Positions 26,014-34,788 of a stretch of DNA of 64,000 nucleotides are shown here, piece by piece. Both the position numbers and the translations under genes were made by a program. The DNA comes from F1-60-MAGs149 sp037133755. Its GTDB lineage: Bacteria > Actinomycetota > Thermoleophilia > Gaiellales > F1-60-MAGs149. The notes under the pieces are model-generated. The model was given only the letters and a program-made list of their open reading frames with translations, was not told the DNA's origin and did no database searches. The stretch lies in NCBI GenBank assembly GCA_037133755.1, contig JBAXNN010000003.1, positions 185,413-249,412 of the forward strand. The letters run 5' to 3'. Positions within the stretch are counted from its first letter, which is position 1. Every line of letters begins with the position of its first letter.

Positions 26014-26792
26014 CCGGAGAAAGCCAGATCGTCTACGACGCACGCGGTCTCGTCGAGCCCAATGCTGAGGTCCCCAAGGTCTCCAGCATTGACGGCACGA
26101 CGGCCGTGTTCGACGCGAACGATCTGACCACGCGTCAGATCAATCTGGAGCTGCGCTGGTTGATAAACGAGCAGGGCATCACGGATGTTCACGTCAAGAA
26201 CCCTGGCGCCAAGCACTCGCTCGGTGTCGGCATTCTGACCCGCTGCAAGATCACGTTCGAAGGCAGCCTCGGCTACTTCGGCTGCGGCGTCATCGACGGT
26301 CCCGAGGTGCACATCAAGGGTCGCGTCGGCTGGTCCGCGTGCGAGAACATGATGAGCGGCACCGTGGTCGTCGAAGGCAACGCTGGCTCCCTGACGGGTG
26401 CCGCGATGCGTGGTGGTGACTTGATCATCAAGGGTCGCCTCGGCGCCCGCACCGGCATCGATCAGAAGGGCGGGACCATCCTCACGATGGGCTCCGTCGG
26501 TGCCAACACCGGCTTCATGATGCAGCGTGGCCGCCAGGTCATCTGCGGCGACGCCGGCCATGGTCTCGGTGACTCGATGTACGACGGCATCATCTACGTC
26601 GGCGGCAAGGTTCGGTCCCTCGGGATCGACTGCGTTCCCGGCGAGTGGACCGACGCGGACACCGAGTTCATCGACCGCAAGTTCCGCATCTACGAACTAG
26701 GCACGCCCCCGGCCTTTCAGAAGTTCGTGTGCGGCAAGAAGCTCTACAACTACGACAGCCTTGAGGCGTCCGAGCGCAAGCTCGTTCTCTAG
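26001..26792 (+). CDS. mgsB: GXGXG-domain protein, N-methylglutamate synthase subunit B-like
   Basis: A 263-aa stand-alone version of the C-terminal GXGXG beta-helix domain of glutamate synthase (GlxC/MgsB type). Repeating glycine-rich coils are plain: GGDLIIKGRLGARTG, GTVVVEGNAGSLTG and GYFGCGVIDGPEVHIKG. The domain is structural, linking the glutaminase and FMN modules and helping channel the amine. It lies between those two partners, 18 bp before mgsC, with an AGGGGG ribosome site for the next gene. Confidence 0.82.
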   Translation: MDALTGESQIVYDARGLVEPNAEVPKVSSIDGTTAVFDANDLTTRQINLELRWLINEQGITDVHVKNPGAKHSLGVGILTRCKITFEGSLGYFGCGVIDGPEVHIKGRVGWSACENMMSGTVVVEGNAGSLTGAAMRGGDLIIKGRLGARTGIDQKGGTILTMGSVGANTGFMMQRGRQVICGDAGHGLGDSMYDGIIYVGGKVRSLGIDCVPGEWTDADTEFIDRKFRIYELGTPPAFQKFVCGKKLYNYDSLEASERKLVL

Positions 26793-26809
26793 GAAAAGGG
26801 GGATTACTG

Positions 26810-28255
26810 ATGAGCGATAACGCAAAAGAAATCGAGCGCAAGCGCGCAGTGCTCGGCCGGAGCCCGATCTTCACCCCTGAGGTGATGAACGACATCCACA
26901 TGAAGGCCGAGCTGGGTCGCTACCGCATGCGTGGCTTCTCCATGTTCAAGCCGATCCCGCACTGGGATCAGCTCATGTTCATGCCGGGCACGCTGACCCG
27001 TTTCGTGATCGAGGGCTACCGCGAGAAGTGCGTCACCAAGACCGTCCTCGGTGCGCGCTTCGCCAAGAAGCCGATGGAGCTCGACATCCCGATCTACATC
27101 ACGGGCATGAGCTTCGGCGCCCTGTCCCTCGAGGCGAAGATGGCTCTGGCCAAGGGCGCCTCGATGGCCGGCACGGCGACCTGTTCGGGCGAGGGCGGCA
27201 TGATTCCGCCGGAGCGCGACCTGTCGACGAAGTGGTACTACCAGTGCATCCAGAGCCGCTACGGCTTCAACCCGCATCACCTGATGTGCGCGGATGCGGT
27301 CGAGTTCTTCATCGGCCAGGGCTGCAAGGTGGGCCTCGGCGGCCACCTGATGGGCCAGAAGGTGACGGAGCAGGTCGCAGAGATGCGCTCCCTGCCGGCC
27401 GGCATCGACCAGCGCTCGCCGGCGCGCCATCCTGACTGGATGGGCCCGGACGACCTGAGCCTCAAGATCCAGGAGGTCCGTGAGGCCACGGACTACCAGA
27501 TCCCGATTCAGCTCAAGCTCGGCGCCAGCCGTGTCTACGACGATGTGCGCATGGCTGCGAAGTGTGGCCCTGACGTCATCTACCTCGACGGCGCAGAGGG
27601 CGGCACCGGTGCCGGTCCGCACATCGCCACCGAGGAGACCGGCATTCCGCTGATGGCGGCTATCCCCGAGGCGCGTCGCGCCCTCGAGGACGTCGGTCTG
27701 GCTGACGAGATCGATCTCGTCGTCGCTGGTGGTATCCGCAACGGTGCCGACGTCGCCAAGTGCATCGCACTCGGTGCCAAGGCTGTGGCAATTGGCCACT
27801 CGTCGCTGATGGCGCTGAACTGCAACAAGGAGATCCCGGGTGTCACCGACTACGAGGGCACCGTCGGTGTCCCCGCAGGCGAGTGCTACCACTGCCACAC
27901 GGGCCGCTGCCCGGTTGGCGTTGCCACCCAGGATCTGGAGCTGCGCAAGCGTCTCGTCGTCGACGAGGCCGCTGAGCGGGTCTACAACTTCCTGCACACG
28001 ATGACGCTCGAGGTCCAGATGCTGGCCCGCGCGTGCGGCAAGACCAACATCCACTCGCTGGAGCCGGAGGACCTTGCGGCCCTCACGGTCGAGGCGGCTG
28101 CGATGGCGAAGGTTCCGCTCGCCGGCACCCATTACATCCCGGGTGTCACCGAGGAGAAGACCCTGAACGAGATCAAGACGCTCCTCGAGCGCCATCTCGT
28201 GAATCCCGTCGACTACATGCCGCAGAGCACGCCGGCTGCGACGCAGGGCGACTAG
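26810..28255 (+). CDS. mgsC: FMN-binding glutamate synthase domain, N-methylglutamate synthase subunit C-like
   Basis: Catalytic subunit (481 aa) that would reduce the imine of 2-oxoglutarate and the released amine to glutamate or N-methylglutamate. FMN-site motifs IYITGMSFGALSLEAKMAL, LKLGASRVYDDVRMAAKCG, YLDGAEGGTGAGP and VVAGGIRNGADVAKCIALGA are typical of the GltS barrel. Cys359, Cys362 and Cys367 in GECYHCHTGRCPVGVATQ would hold the [3Fe-4S] cluster. With the two preceding genes it rebuilds a full glutamate-synthase large chain in three pieces, the GlxBCD/MgsABC pattern. Confidence 0.83.
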   Translation: MSDNAKEIERKRAVLGRSPIFTPEVMNDIHMKAELGRYRMRGFSMFKPIPHWDQLMFMPGTLTRFVIEGYREKCVTKTVLGARFAKKPMELDIPIYITGMSFGALSLEAKMALAKGASMAGTATCSGEGGMIPPERDLSTKWYYQCIQSRYGFNPHHLMCADAVEFFIGQGCKVGLGGHLMGQKVTEQVAEMRSLPAGIDQRSPARHPDWMGPDDLSLKIQEVREATDYQIPIQLKLGASRVYDDVRMAAKCGPDVIYLDGAEGGTGAGPHIATEETGIPLMAAIPEARRALEDVGLADEIDLVVAGGIRNGADVAKCIALGAKAVAIGHSSLMALNCNKEIPGVTDYEGTVGVPAGECYHCHTGRCPVGVATQDLELRKRLVVDEAAERVYNFLHTMTLEVQMLARACGKTNIHSLEPEDLAALTVEAAAMAKVPLAGTHYIPGVTEEKTLNEIKTLLERHLVNPVDYMPQSTPAATQGD

Positions 28256-28263
28256 GAGTCAGC

Positions 28264-28725
28264 ATGTCTGAAGCTACGACCAACATCGCAAATGAGCGGC
28301 ACAATCCCGAGCTGACCATCGGCATCTCCGCCGAGTACCTGGCCGGCAAGCGCTTCGACTATCAGGAGGACATCAACGCCAGCGCTGATGTCGATCTGCT
28401 GGAGTCGACGCCGGGCCAGGACATCAACTGGCTCGAGGACATCGAGCTGCTCCAGGAGGACGGCGTTCCGGCCGTCTTCGATCGGTACTCCAACTCGTTC
28501 ATCAAGATCTACTTCGAGATTCCGAAGGGGCAGGAGAACGAGATCGCCCGCAAGGTGCTGCTCAAGCACCTTCAGAGCGGTAACTCCTACGGCATCAAGC
28601 TGAAGGAGGCGCACGCGAAGTTCCCGCAGCCCGAGCTCGGGCCGTGGGTCAAGGACTCGCGCACTGTCGGCACCGATTGGAAGCCGTCGGTCCTGCCGGG
28701 CTGGGAGGCACCGGGCGGGCACTAG
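28264..28725 (+). CDS. Unrecognised protein in the mgs-like cluster
   Basis: A 153-aa soluble protein that I cannot assign. It is acidic in the first half (ASADVDLLESTPGQDINW, LEDIELLQEDG) and then has YSNSFIKIYFEIPKGQENEI and GPWVKDSRTVGTDWKPS. No cysteines, signal peptide or membrane helix. It begins 8 bp after mgsC and is the last gene before a strong terminator, so it belongs to the same transcript. The tight link suggests an accessory or structural role for the ligase or synthase. No function is claimed. Confidence 0.75.
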   Translation: MSEATTNIANERHNPELTIGISAEYLAGKRFDYQEDINASADVDLLESTPGQDINWLEDIELLQEDGVPAVFDRYSNSFIKIYFEIPKGQENEIARKVLLKHLQSGNSYGIKLKEAHAKFPQPELGPWVKDSRTVGTDWKPSVLPGWEAPGGH

Positions 28726-28755
28726 CCCCTCGGTTCGACCAGTACGTCGTTTGTC

Positions 28756-28787
28756 CCTCGGGGCGGGTCTTCGGACCCGCCCCGAGG
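28756..28787 (+). terminator. Strong terminator with UUCG tetraloop
   Basis: A perfect 14-bp stem (CCTCGGGGCGGGTC and complement) closed by a TTCG loop, 30 bp after the last gene of the glutamine-synthetase/mgs-like operon. Confidence 0.85.
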
Positions 28788-28856
28788 CGTTTGCGGGGTG
28801 TCCGTGGGCCAAGGGTCATGCGTGCCGGTAGGCTTGGGGCAACGACGGGAGACGGC

Positions 28857-29318
28857 GTGGCATTCGCATCCAAGGCGGGCACACGAGGCGCGCGGCAGCC
28901 GGGCGGGTTCGTCCTGCGCGCCTTCAACACCTTCCTCGCGAAGCGCATCCGCAAGGGCGGCGGCCGCGCCATGGGCACCGACACGCTCCTGCTCATCACG
29001 GTCGGCTCGAAGACGGGGCAGACGCGTGAGGCACCGCTCGCGCGCTTCGACGCACCCGGCGGCGGCTGGTACGTCGCGGCCTCGGCCAACGGCGCCCGCC
29101 AGAACCCCTCCTGGTACCACAACGTCGCCGCGCATCCCGATCTAGTCCGCGTGGTCGTCGCTGGCACGGAGTACGCGGTGACGGCCGAGCAGGTGACGGG
29201 TGCCGAGCGCGATCAGGCCTGGCAGCGGATCTGCGGCGAACACCCCCGCTTCGGCAAATACGGCGAGAAGACCGACCGCGAGATTCCGATCATCCGTCTG
29301 ACGCCACGCGGGGAGTAG
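28857..29318 (+). CDS. Deazaflavin (F420)-dependent nitroreductase-family protein
   Basis: A 153-aa protein of the DDN-like split beta-barrel family, which uses coenzyme F420 in actinobacteria to reduce diverse substrates. Motifs TLLLITVGSKTGQTREAPLA, GWYVAASANGARQNPSWYHN and HPDLVRVVVAGTEYAVTAEQ are characteristic. The GTG at 28857 with a GGGAGA site was chosen; an ATG at 28818 would add 13 residues. It stands alone after the terminator of the previous operon. Confidence 0.85.
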   Translation: MAFASKAGTRGARQPGGFVLRAFNTFLAKRIRKGGGRAMGTDTLLLITVGSKTGQTREAPLARFDAPGGGWYVAASANGARQNPSWYHNVAAHPDLVRVVVAGTEYAVTAEQVTGAERDQAWQRICGEHPRFGKYGEKTDREIPIIRLTPRGE

Positions 29319-29390
29319 CCCGCGCTTGGCAGGTACGGCAGCAGCGGTTGTCGCGTTTGCTTCGCGCCATCAGACGCCATACTGGGCTGC

Positions 29391-29999
29391 ATGAGCGAGG
29401 ACCTCACCGATGTCCGGGTCGTCACGACCGACGATATTGATGTCGCGGCGCTCGTGTTCGCACGCGGATTTCATGACGATCCGCTGTGGGCCTGGTCGTT
29501 TCCGCATGAGGGCAAGCGCCTCGCGCAGCAGCAGGCCTTCTGGGGGTTTTGCGTGGCGGAGGCGATTCGCTATCCGTGGACGTTTCTCGCCGCTCATGAC
29601 TCGACGGCGACGTGTTGGATCCCGCCTGGTGGGACCGAGCTTTCCCCTGCGGGAGCAGAGCAGTTCGCGCCAGTCCTGCACGACCTCGTCGGCGATGGTG
29701 CGACGCCCGTCTTGGAGCTCTTCGAGACGCTGGATGCCAGCCATCCCCACGACGAGCCGCACTTCTATCTGAGCCTGTTCGCGACGGAGCCCGCGGCGCG
29801 GGGCAACGCGTTCGGCCAGGCCCTCCTGCGCCACAATCTTGAGCTGATCGACCAGGAGGGCGCCAGCGCCTACCTGGAGTCGAGTAACTCCCGTAACGTC
29901 GCCATGTATGAGCGCCACGGGTTCACCGTCGTCCAGACGGTCGCGGGGCCTCCGGGCTGCCCGGATTTCGCCGGCCTGTGGCGCGATGCGCGGCCCTGA
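29391..29999 (+). CDS. GNAT family N-acetyltransferase
   Basis: A 202-aa acetyltransferase. The acetyl-CoA region is FYLSLFATEPAARGNAFGQALL (R/Q-x-x-G-x-A-like loop), followed by AYLESSNSRNVAMYERHGF, the usual end of the GNAT fold. Substrate unknown. Its 3' end lies 12 bp from the converging secreted protein gene. Confidence 0.82.
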   Translation: MSEDLTDVRVVTTDDIDVAALVFARGFHDDPLWAWSFPHEGKRLAQQQAFWGFCVAEAIRYPWTFLAAHDSTATCWIPPGGTELSPAGAEQFAPVLHDLVGDGATPVLELFETLDASHPHDEPHFYLSLFATEPAARGNAFGQALLRHNLELIDQEGASAYLESSNSRNVAMYERHGFTVVQTVAGPPGCPDFAGLWRDARP

Positions 30000-30011
30000 G
30001 CGCGGCTCCGG

Positions 30012-31055
30012 CTACCCCCTGCGGCGCGATGACGAGATTGGCACGGTGCGCCAGCCAGACCACGTTGCGTCGGTCTTGAATCGCACGGCGATCGATCTGG
30101 GGTTCTGCGCCCCGAGCTGCAGGCTGAGGGCGTCGGCGTAGGGGAGCGGCGGCGTGCTGCGGGTGCCGATTCGCACCTGGACTGCACCCGCGTGGCCACG
30201 CAGGCGCAGGTGCAGCGTGCGGCCGATTCTGCGCGCTCGCGCACGAGGTGCGCTGGCGGCCATCGGCGTCGTGGCTGCGACCGCGGAACCGGCGGCGCCG
30301 GTGGAGGCAACAGGGCCCGGCGTCAGCAGGAACGGTGCCCGGCGGTTGGCGACGTGCACGGCAACGCAGGTGGCCGCGGCGTTCTCAAGGAGCGGTGAGG
30401 TGAAATGCCACTCGATTGCCGTCGAGTCGTTGGTGACCACCTCGGTGTCGCTGAGTATGCCATCCGCGCTCGAAAGGCTGAGGCCGGCGACGCGCTCGTG
30501 CGTTGACGCGTCGGGGCCAGAGCTCGTGACGTCGCGCGACTCCTGCACCCAGTATCCGGGGATTGAGTGGAGCCACTGATGGCGCATTGTCCAGCTGTCG
30601 TAGCCGAGGTACGTCCAGGTGCCGGAGCCAGGCGGATACCGCGACGAGTACGACCAGCCGACCTCGGTGCGCGGGGGCACCCACGTCCGGACCGTCTGGG
30701 TGGTCGTCGTGGTCACCATGTGGTCCTGGGCGACGATGCCGATCGACAAGCCTCCCGTCGCGCACGTGCCGTCGGGCTGCGCCGTCCCCATGTCGACGGT
30801 GATCCCATTGCGACTCGGCGGTGCGGTGAAGTCGAGACGCAGCTGCAGCGCCTGCGTCGAGGGGTCGTACGCCAGCGCGACGGCCGTCGGCGTATCGGCG
30901 GAACCGCCGCCGAGGAGTGGTGACGTAGGAGCCCTGAGCGGGCCGGAGACACTCCACGCCGAGCCTGTGGCGGTGGGCGCGGCGATGAGCACCGCGGCGC
31001 CGACGAGGACGAGCGCGACGCGCCTGAGGCGTTGCGTGGTACGGATGTTCGACAT
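30012..31055 (-). CDS. Secreted protein of unknown function
   Basis: A 347-aa exported protein. A basic N-terminus and hydrophobic stretch (RVALVLVGAAVLIAAP) form a signal peptide. The body contains aromatic-rich segments (TEVGWSYSSRYPPGSGTWTY, GYWVQESRDV), two cysteines and an Arg-rich C-terminal domain that may be a beta-sandwich (RTLHLRLRGHAGAVQVRIG). I do not recognise a family. It is the only gene between GNAT and the IclR regulator. Confidence 0.65.
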   Translation of the reverse strand: MSNIRTTQRLRRVALVLVGAAVLIAAPTATGSAWSVSGPLRAPTSPLLGGGSADTPTAVALAYDPSTQALQLRLDFTAPPSRNGITVDMGTAQPDGTCATGGLSIGIVAQDHMVTTTTTQTVRTWVPPRTEVGWSYSSRYPPGSGTWTYLGYDSWTMRHQWLHSIPGYWVQESRDVTSSGPDASTHERVAGLSLSSADGILSDTEVVTNDSTAIEWHFTSPLLENAAATCVAVHVANRRAPFLLTPGPVASTGAAGSAVAATTPMAASAPRARARRIGRTLHLRLRGHAGAVQVRIGTRSTPPLPYADALSLQLGAQNPRSIAVRFKTDATWSGWRTVPISSSRRRG

Positions 31056-31130
31056 GGTGACCTCCGGGATGCGTTCGTCCGATTGAGGACGTGCACCGGT
31101 AGTCGTCGCAGGCGCGTGCGGGCTTACGCC

Positions 31131-31889
31131 CTAGAGTGCGCCGAGGAGGCGCCCGAGCTCGCGCGCGGCCGTCTGCAGCGCTGGCAAGGCCGCGCGGCGC
31201 GCATCGGCGTCAAAGCGGTCGCTGGGGCCTTGCACGCCGAGGATCGCCACCAGCCCGCCCGTGTGGTCGAAGACGGGGACAGCGATGGCGGCGAGATCCT
31301 CTTCGCGCTCCTCGTCGGCCTCGCCCCAACCGCGCTCGCGCACCTCGTCGACGGCAGCCGCCAGGACGACGGGGTCCGTGATGGTGCGGGGCGTGAATGC
31401 CGCGAGCTGCGCGGGCAGCTCGGTCTGCGTGCCGCGGCCGAACGCGAGCACGACTTTGCCCACGGCAGTGGCGTGCGCGACGCTCGGGCGTCCCACAAGG
31501 GCCGCAGAGCGTACGCTACGCCGACTGGGGACGTGATCAACGGTGACGCCCTCGCCAGCGGCAGCGAGCGAGAGCGTGGCCGTTTCGCCCGTTGCGGCCT
31601 CCACCTGATCGAGGATGGGGCGGGCAACGGTGCGGACGTCGAGGCGCTGCAGCACGTGTGTACCCAGCTGCAGGAGCCGCACGCCGAGGCGGTAGCGGCC
31701 CGTGGCCTCGACCTTCTCGACGAGTCCGTGGCTGCCCAGAGTGCCCAGCAGGCGTGAGGCCGACGAGGGGGAGACCTCAAGGCGGCGGGCGATGTCGTTG
31801 ACGCCCAGAGGATCGGGCGCGTCGGCGAGGATCTCCAAGACGAGGAGCGCACGCTCGACGGCGGCGACAGGTCGGCCGGGTGTTGCCAT
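31131..31889 (-). CDS. IclR family transcriptional regulator
   Basis: A 252-aa regulator that usually controls catabolic genes. The N-terminal winged HTH is VERALLVLEILADAPDPLGV through SPSSASRLLGTLGSHGLVEK; the C-terminal effector domain has GVTVDHVPSRRSVRSAALVG, HATAVGKVVLAFG and AIAVPVFDHTGGLVAILGV. The ATG at 31887-31889 was chosen since MATPGRPVAAVERAL is a normal IclR N-terminus. It is divergent from the membrane protein gene at 31914 (24 bp apart); the target is not evident. Confidence 0.9.
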   Translation of the reverse strand: MATPGRPVAAVERALLVLEILADAPDPLGVNDIARRLEVSPSSASRLLGTLGSHGLVEKVEATGRYRLGVRLLQLGTHVLQRLDVRTVARPILDQVEAATGETATLSLAAAGEGVTVDHVPSRRSVRSAALVGRPSVAHATAVGKVVLAFGRGTQTELPAQLAAFTPRTITDPVVLAAAVDEVRERGWGEADEEREEDLAAIAVPVFDHTGGLVAILGVQGPSDRFDADARRAALPALQTAARELGRLLGAL

Positions 31890-31913
31890 GTCGGCAATGG
31901 TACCCGGTCTCGT

Positions 31914-32801
31914 ATGCTGTCGGCGATGGAAGCGGTGCAGACCCGATCGGCCCTGGCGGCGCTGCGCGAGCACTTTCCGGCGCGCTGGCAGCTTGCACTG
32001 CGCTTCGGCATCGTGGTGGGCGCCCCGTTTGCGGCCGGTACCGCCGCCGGTGCCCATGCGCTCGGCGCCCTTGCGGCGGCCAGCGCGCTGCTGATCTTGC
32101 TGATGGGGCCGCCGGGGTACGGCATCGCACGGCGCTCCCAAGTGATCGGCATCGCGGTCCTGATCGGCCTCGCTGCCGCGGTCGGTGCCCTGATCCAGAA
32201 CCACGCGGTCGTGTTGGTGTTGCTGCTGTTGCTCGTGGGCGGCTTCTTCGCCTTCGCCCGCAAGGTCGATCGTTCGATGGCAACCATCGCACTGGTGCCG
32301 ATCGTCGGGCTCTTGATTGGGTCTGGTTCGGCTGACGGGTTGCGGTCGGCGATCGAGTTGCTGATTGCCTCGGTGATCGGCGGCGGGCTCTACCTGCTGC
32401 TGCTCGATCGCGTCTGGCCGAGCCCCGAGCACCCGTCAGTGGCGCTCGAAGGCCGCGCGAAGCGCCTACTGCCGGCGCTGATCCTCGCGCTGCCCGTCGG
32501 GTGGGTGCTCGCCTCGCTCGTCGTGGACGTGCACATGGCCGCGTATGCCTTCGCCCTGCTCGGTGTCCTCCTGATCCTCAACGCGCGAGGTGCCCACCGC
32601 ACGACGCGGCACGAGCTCCTCGGGTTCCTCGTGATCCTGGCCATCACGTTCAGCGAGATCCAGATTGGGGCTCGCATCGACGTGATGGTGTTCACGGCGC
32701 TGATCGTCGCGATCGTCGGCGCCTGGCGCGCGGATCGCGGCACCGTGCCGCTGTGGAGCATCCTCGGCACGCTGCTCGTGCTGATCGCGTCTGTGGGCTG
32801 A
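31914..32801 (+). CDS. FUSC-like integral membrane protein
   Basis: A 295-aa protein with two blocks of hydrophobic helices separated by a polar segment near residue 160, resembling half-size FUSC/aromatic acid exporter-type proteins. The first half has ALRFGIVVGAPFAAGTAAG and LIGLAAAVGALIQNHAVVLV, the second LLPALILALPVGWVLASLVV. A second ATG at 31926 is a plausible start. Divergent from the IclR regulator, which may control it. A perfect 62-bp hairpin begins immediately after the stop. Confidence 0.6.
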   Translation: MLSAMEAVQTRSALAALREHFPARWQLALRFGIVVGAPFAAGTAAGAHALGALAAASALLILLMGPPGYGIARRSQVIGIAVLIGLAAAVGALIQNHAVVLVLLLLLVGGFFAFARKVDRSMATIALVPIVGLLIGSGSADGLRSAIELLIASVIGGGLYLLLLDRVWPSPEHPSVALEGRAKRLLPALILALPVGWVLASLVVDVHMAAYAFALLGVLLILNARGAHRTTRHELLGFLVILAITFSEIQIGARIDVMVFTALIVAIVGAWRADRGTVPLWSILGTLLVLIASVG

Positions 32802-32802
32802 C

Positions 32803-32864
32803 GACGCGAAGGCCTCGAGGTGGCTCGGTCCGAATGGACCGAGCCACCTCGAGGCCTTCGCGTC
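32803..32864. repeat. Family 2 hairpin, A/A' form (perfect)
   Basis: Two 29-bp arms are exact reverse complements around a GAAT loop. The element starts two bases after the stop of the FUSC-like gene. Both arms are type A (GACGCGAAGGCCTCGAGG...). A B/A' element follows 60 bp later. Confidence 0.93.
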
Positions 32865-32924
32865 GCCGGGATTCCGCTTCGTGCTCCTGAAAGCCCGCTG
32901 CTTCCGAGCTTGACCCGCCCAGGC

Positions 32925-32986
32925 GACGCGATGACCTCGAGGTGAATCGGTCTTTGCAGACCGAGCCACCTCGAGGCCTTCGCGTC
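32925..32986. repeat. Family 2 hairpin, B/A' form
   Basis: A 62-bp hairpin with a TTGC loop. The left arm is type B (GACGCGATGACCTCGAGG, then TGAATCGGTCT); the right arm is type A. The arms mismatch exactly at the positions that distinguish the two arm types. Confidence 0.88.
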
Positions 32987-32995
32987 GCCAAACGA

Positions 32996-33023
32996 CTGAG
33001 GGGCGGCCGAAGCCGCCCCTCAG
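32996..33023 (-). terminator. Terminator of the sarcosine-oxidase-like operon
   Basis: A perfect 12-bp stem (CTGAGGGGCGGC and complement) with a CGAA loop, 27 bp past the stop of the last gene of the reverse-strand sox/mgd-like operon. Confidence 0.8.
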
Positions 33024-33049
33024 GGAAGAACTGGGTTGTGCTGCCGTCT

Positions 33050-34270
33050 CTAGTGGGAGACGGAGGCAGCAGCCTTCTCGGGCACCAGCATCTCCTCGGC
33101 GAAGCGAGAGAGACGGAAGGGCTCGATCAGGTCCGGCGTGCGATTCGTGGCAATCAGTTCTGCCATCGTCTCGCCGCAGACGGCGGAGGCCTTGAAGCCC
33201 CACGTGCCCCAACCGGCGTCGATCAGGAAGTTATCGACCTCGGTCTTGCCCATGATCGGGCTGTAGTCCGGGGTCATGTCGCAGTAGCCCGTCCACTGGC
33301 GCTGAATCTTCAGGCGCGCCAGCAGCGGCACCACGTCCAGGGCGTTCGCCGTGGAGTGCTCGAGGAACGTGTTCGTCGAGCGCATGTTGTACGTGGTGTA
33401 CGGCTCGATCTCCGAGCCGATCAGAACCTCACCGCGGTCCGTCTGCGAGATGTACGTGTGCAGCGACGCCGACACGATGATCTTGTGGAGGAGCGGCTTG
33501 ACCGGCTCCGTCACGAACGCCTGGAGCGGATGGTTCGTGATCGGGGTGCGAACACCGGCGAGGTCGGTGACCTGCGTGGTCCAACCGGCGACGGCGCTCA
33601 TCACGACACCCGCGTCGATCGGGCCCTGGCTCGTATCCACGCCGATGCACTTGCCCGCGGCGTCCTTGCGGATAGCCGTGACCTTCACGCCCTGGTGGAT
33701 GTGACCGCCACGCATCGAGAACTGGGAGCCATAGCCCCACACGACGGCGTCGTGACGCAGCACCGAGCCCGGCGGGTGGTACAGCGCCGCCTCGATCGGG
33801 TACGGCACGTCCATCGACATGTTCAGCTCGGGGCAGAGCTCCGCGATCTCGTCGCGGAAGATCAGCCGGGAGTCGACGCCGAGAACCTTGTTGGTCTCGG
33901 CGCGCTCGCGCTGCACGCGCACCGACGAATCGGTGTGGGCGAGCGTGAAGTGACCGAGGTTCGACATCATCATGTTGAAGTCGAGATCCTGGGACAGGCC
34001 ACGCCACAGCTCCATCGAGCGCTCGTAGAACCGAATGCCCTCAGGCGTGCGGTAGTTCGAGCGGACGATGGTCGTGTTACGACCCGACCCGCCGGCACCG
34101 ATGTAGTTCATCTCAAGGACCGCGATGTTCTCGGCCTTGATGCCGTGGTTCTTGACCAGGTAGTACGCCGTGCCGAGGCCGTGCGCACCGCCGCCAATGA
34201 TGACGACGTCGTACGACTTCTTCATCGGGTACTTCTTGAAGAACGTGCGTCCTCGCAGGAGACCGCTCAC
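33050..34270 (-). CDS. soxB: Sarcosine oxidase / N-methylglutamate dehydrogenase beta subunit
   Basis: Catalytic flavoprotein subunit (406 aa) that oxidises the N-methyl group of sarcosine or N-methylglutamate. The FAD dinucleotide fold is VVIIGGGAHGLGTAYYL (glycines at ~26-33). His173 in LRHDAVVWGY lies where the beta subunit of the heterotetrameric enzymes carries covalent FMN. The C-terminus has MTPDYSPIMGKTE and DAGWGTWGFKASAVCG. It corresponds to MgdA in the N-methylglutamate pathway. It overlaps the gamma gene by 4 bp and is last in the operon, whereas it is usually first. Confidence 0.88.
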   Translation of the reverse strand: MSGLLRGRTFFKKYPMKKSYDVVIIGGGAHGLGTAYYLVKNHGIKAENIAVLEMNYIGAGGSGRNTTIVRSNYRTPEGIRFYERSMELWRGLSQDLDFNMMMSNLGHFTLAHTDSSVRVQRERAETNKVLGVDSRLIFRDEIAELCPELNMSMDVPYPIEAALYHPPGSVLRHDAVVWGYGSQFSMRGGHIHQGVKVTAIRKDAAGKCIGVDTSQGPIDAGVVMSAVAGWTTQVTDLAGVRTPITNHPLQAFVTEPVKPLLHKIIVSASLHTYISQTDRGEVLIGSEIEPYTTYNMRSTNTFLEHSTANALDVVPLLARLKIQRQWTGYCDMTPDYSPIMGKTEVDNFLIDAGWGTWGFKASAVCGETMAELIATNRTPDLIEPFRLSRFAEEMLVPEKAAASVSH

Positions 34271-34788
34271 GAGACTGCCACCCCTTCTGTGCCGACGCCG
34301 AGCGCGTTCTGCGCGGGCGCGGCGACCTCATGCATGTTGACGTGATGGCCGGCATGGAGCAGCGAGTGGTGCACGTGCTCGATGACCTCGCCGCCGGTCA
34401 TGATGTCGATCCGGTTGGGCCGGACGAACACCTTGCCAGCGACATGGCAGACCTTGCCGACCGTGAAGACCGGCTCGCCGTTCGAGACGGGGAGCTTCCA
34501 GTTCGCCTCGCGGGCGAATACCTCCTCGACGCCCTCACCCTCGATGGTGAAGAACGACCAGCCGTCGGTGTGATCGACGACGAGCGCGGCAGTGCCCTCG
34601 TTCGCGAGCTGGCCCGAGAGATCCTCGACGAGCGCGGCAGCAGTGCCGGGCTCGCCGACGAAGATGACCTCGTCGGGGGTAATGCGGCCCATCAGCGTGC
34701 CGGAAGGCTGCTTGAGCCCGTCCAGCACGGCTTCCTTGCCGAAGCAGCGGATCTTCGCTGCGCCTTTGACTTCAAACAGATTAGGCAC
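34267..34788 (-). CDS. soxG: Sarcosine oxidase / N-methylglutamate dehydrogenase gamma subunit
   Basis: A 173-aa subunit of the heterotetramer with an aminomethyltransferase-like fold and a structural role (SoxG/MgdD). Visible features are GTLMGRITPDEVIFVGEPG, DHTDGWSFFTIEGEGVEEVF and VGKVCHVAGKVFVRPNRIDI. Length is close to the family's usual ~180-200. It overlaps the alpha gene by 8 bp and the beta gene by 4 bp. Confidence 0.8.
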   Translation of the reverse strand: MPNLFEVKGAAKIRCFGKEAVLDGLKQPSGTLMGRITPDEVIFVGEPGTAAALVEDLSGQLANEGTAALVVDHTDGWSFFTIEGEGVEEVFAREANWKLPVSNGEPVFTVGKVCHVAGKVFVRPNRIDIMTGGEVIEHVHHSLLHAGHHVNMHEVAAPAQNALGVGTEGVAVS

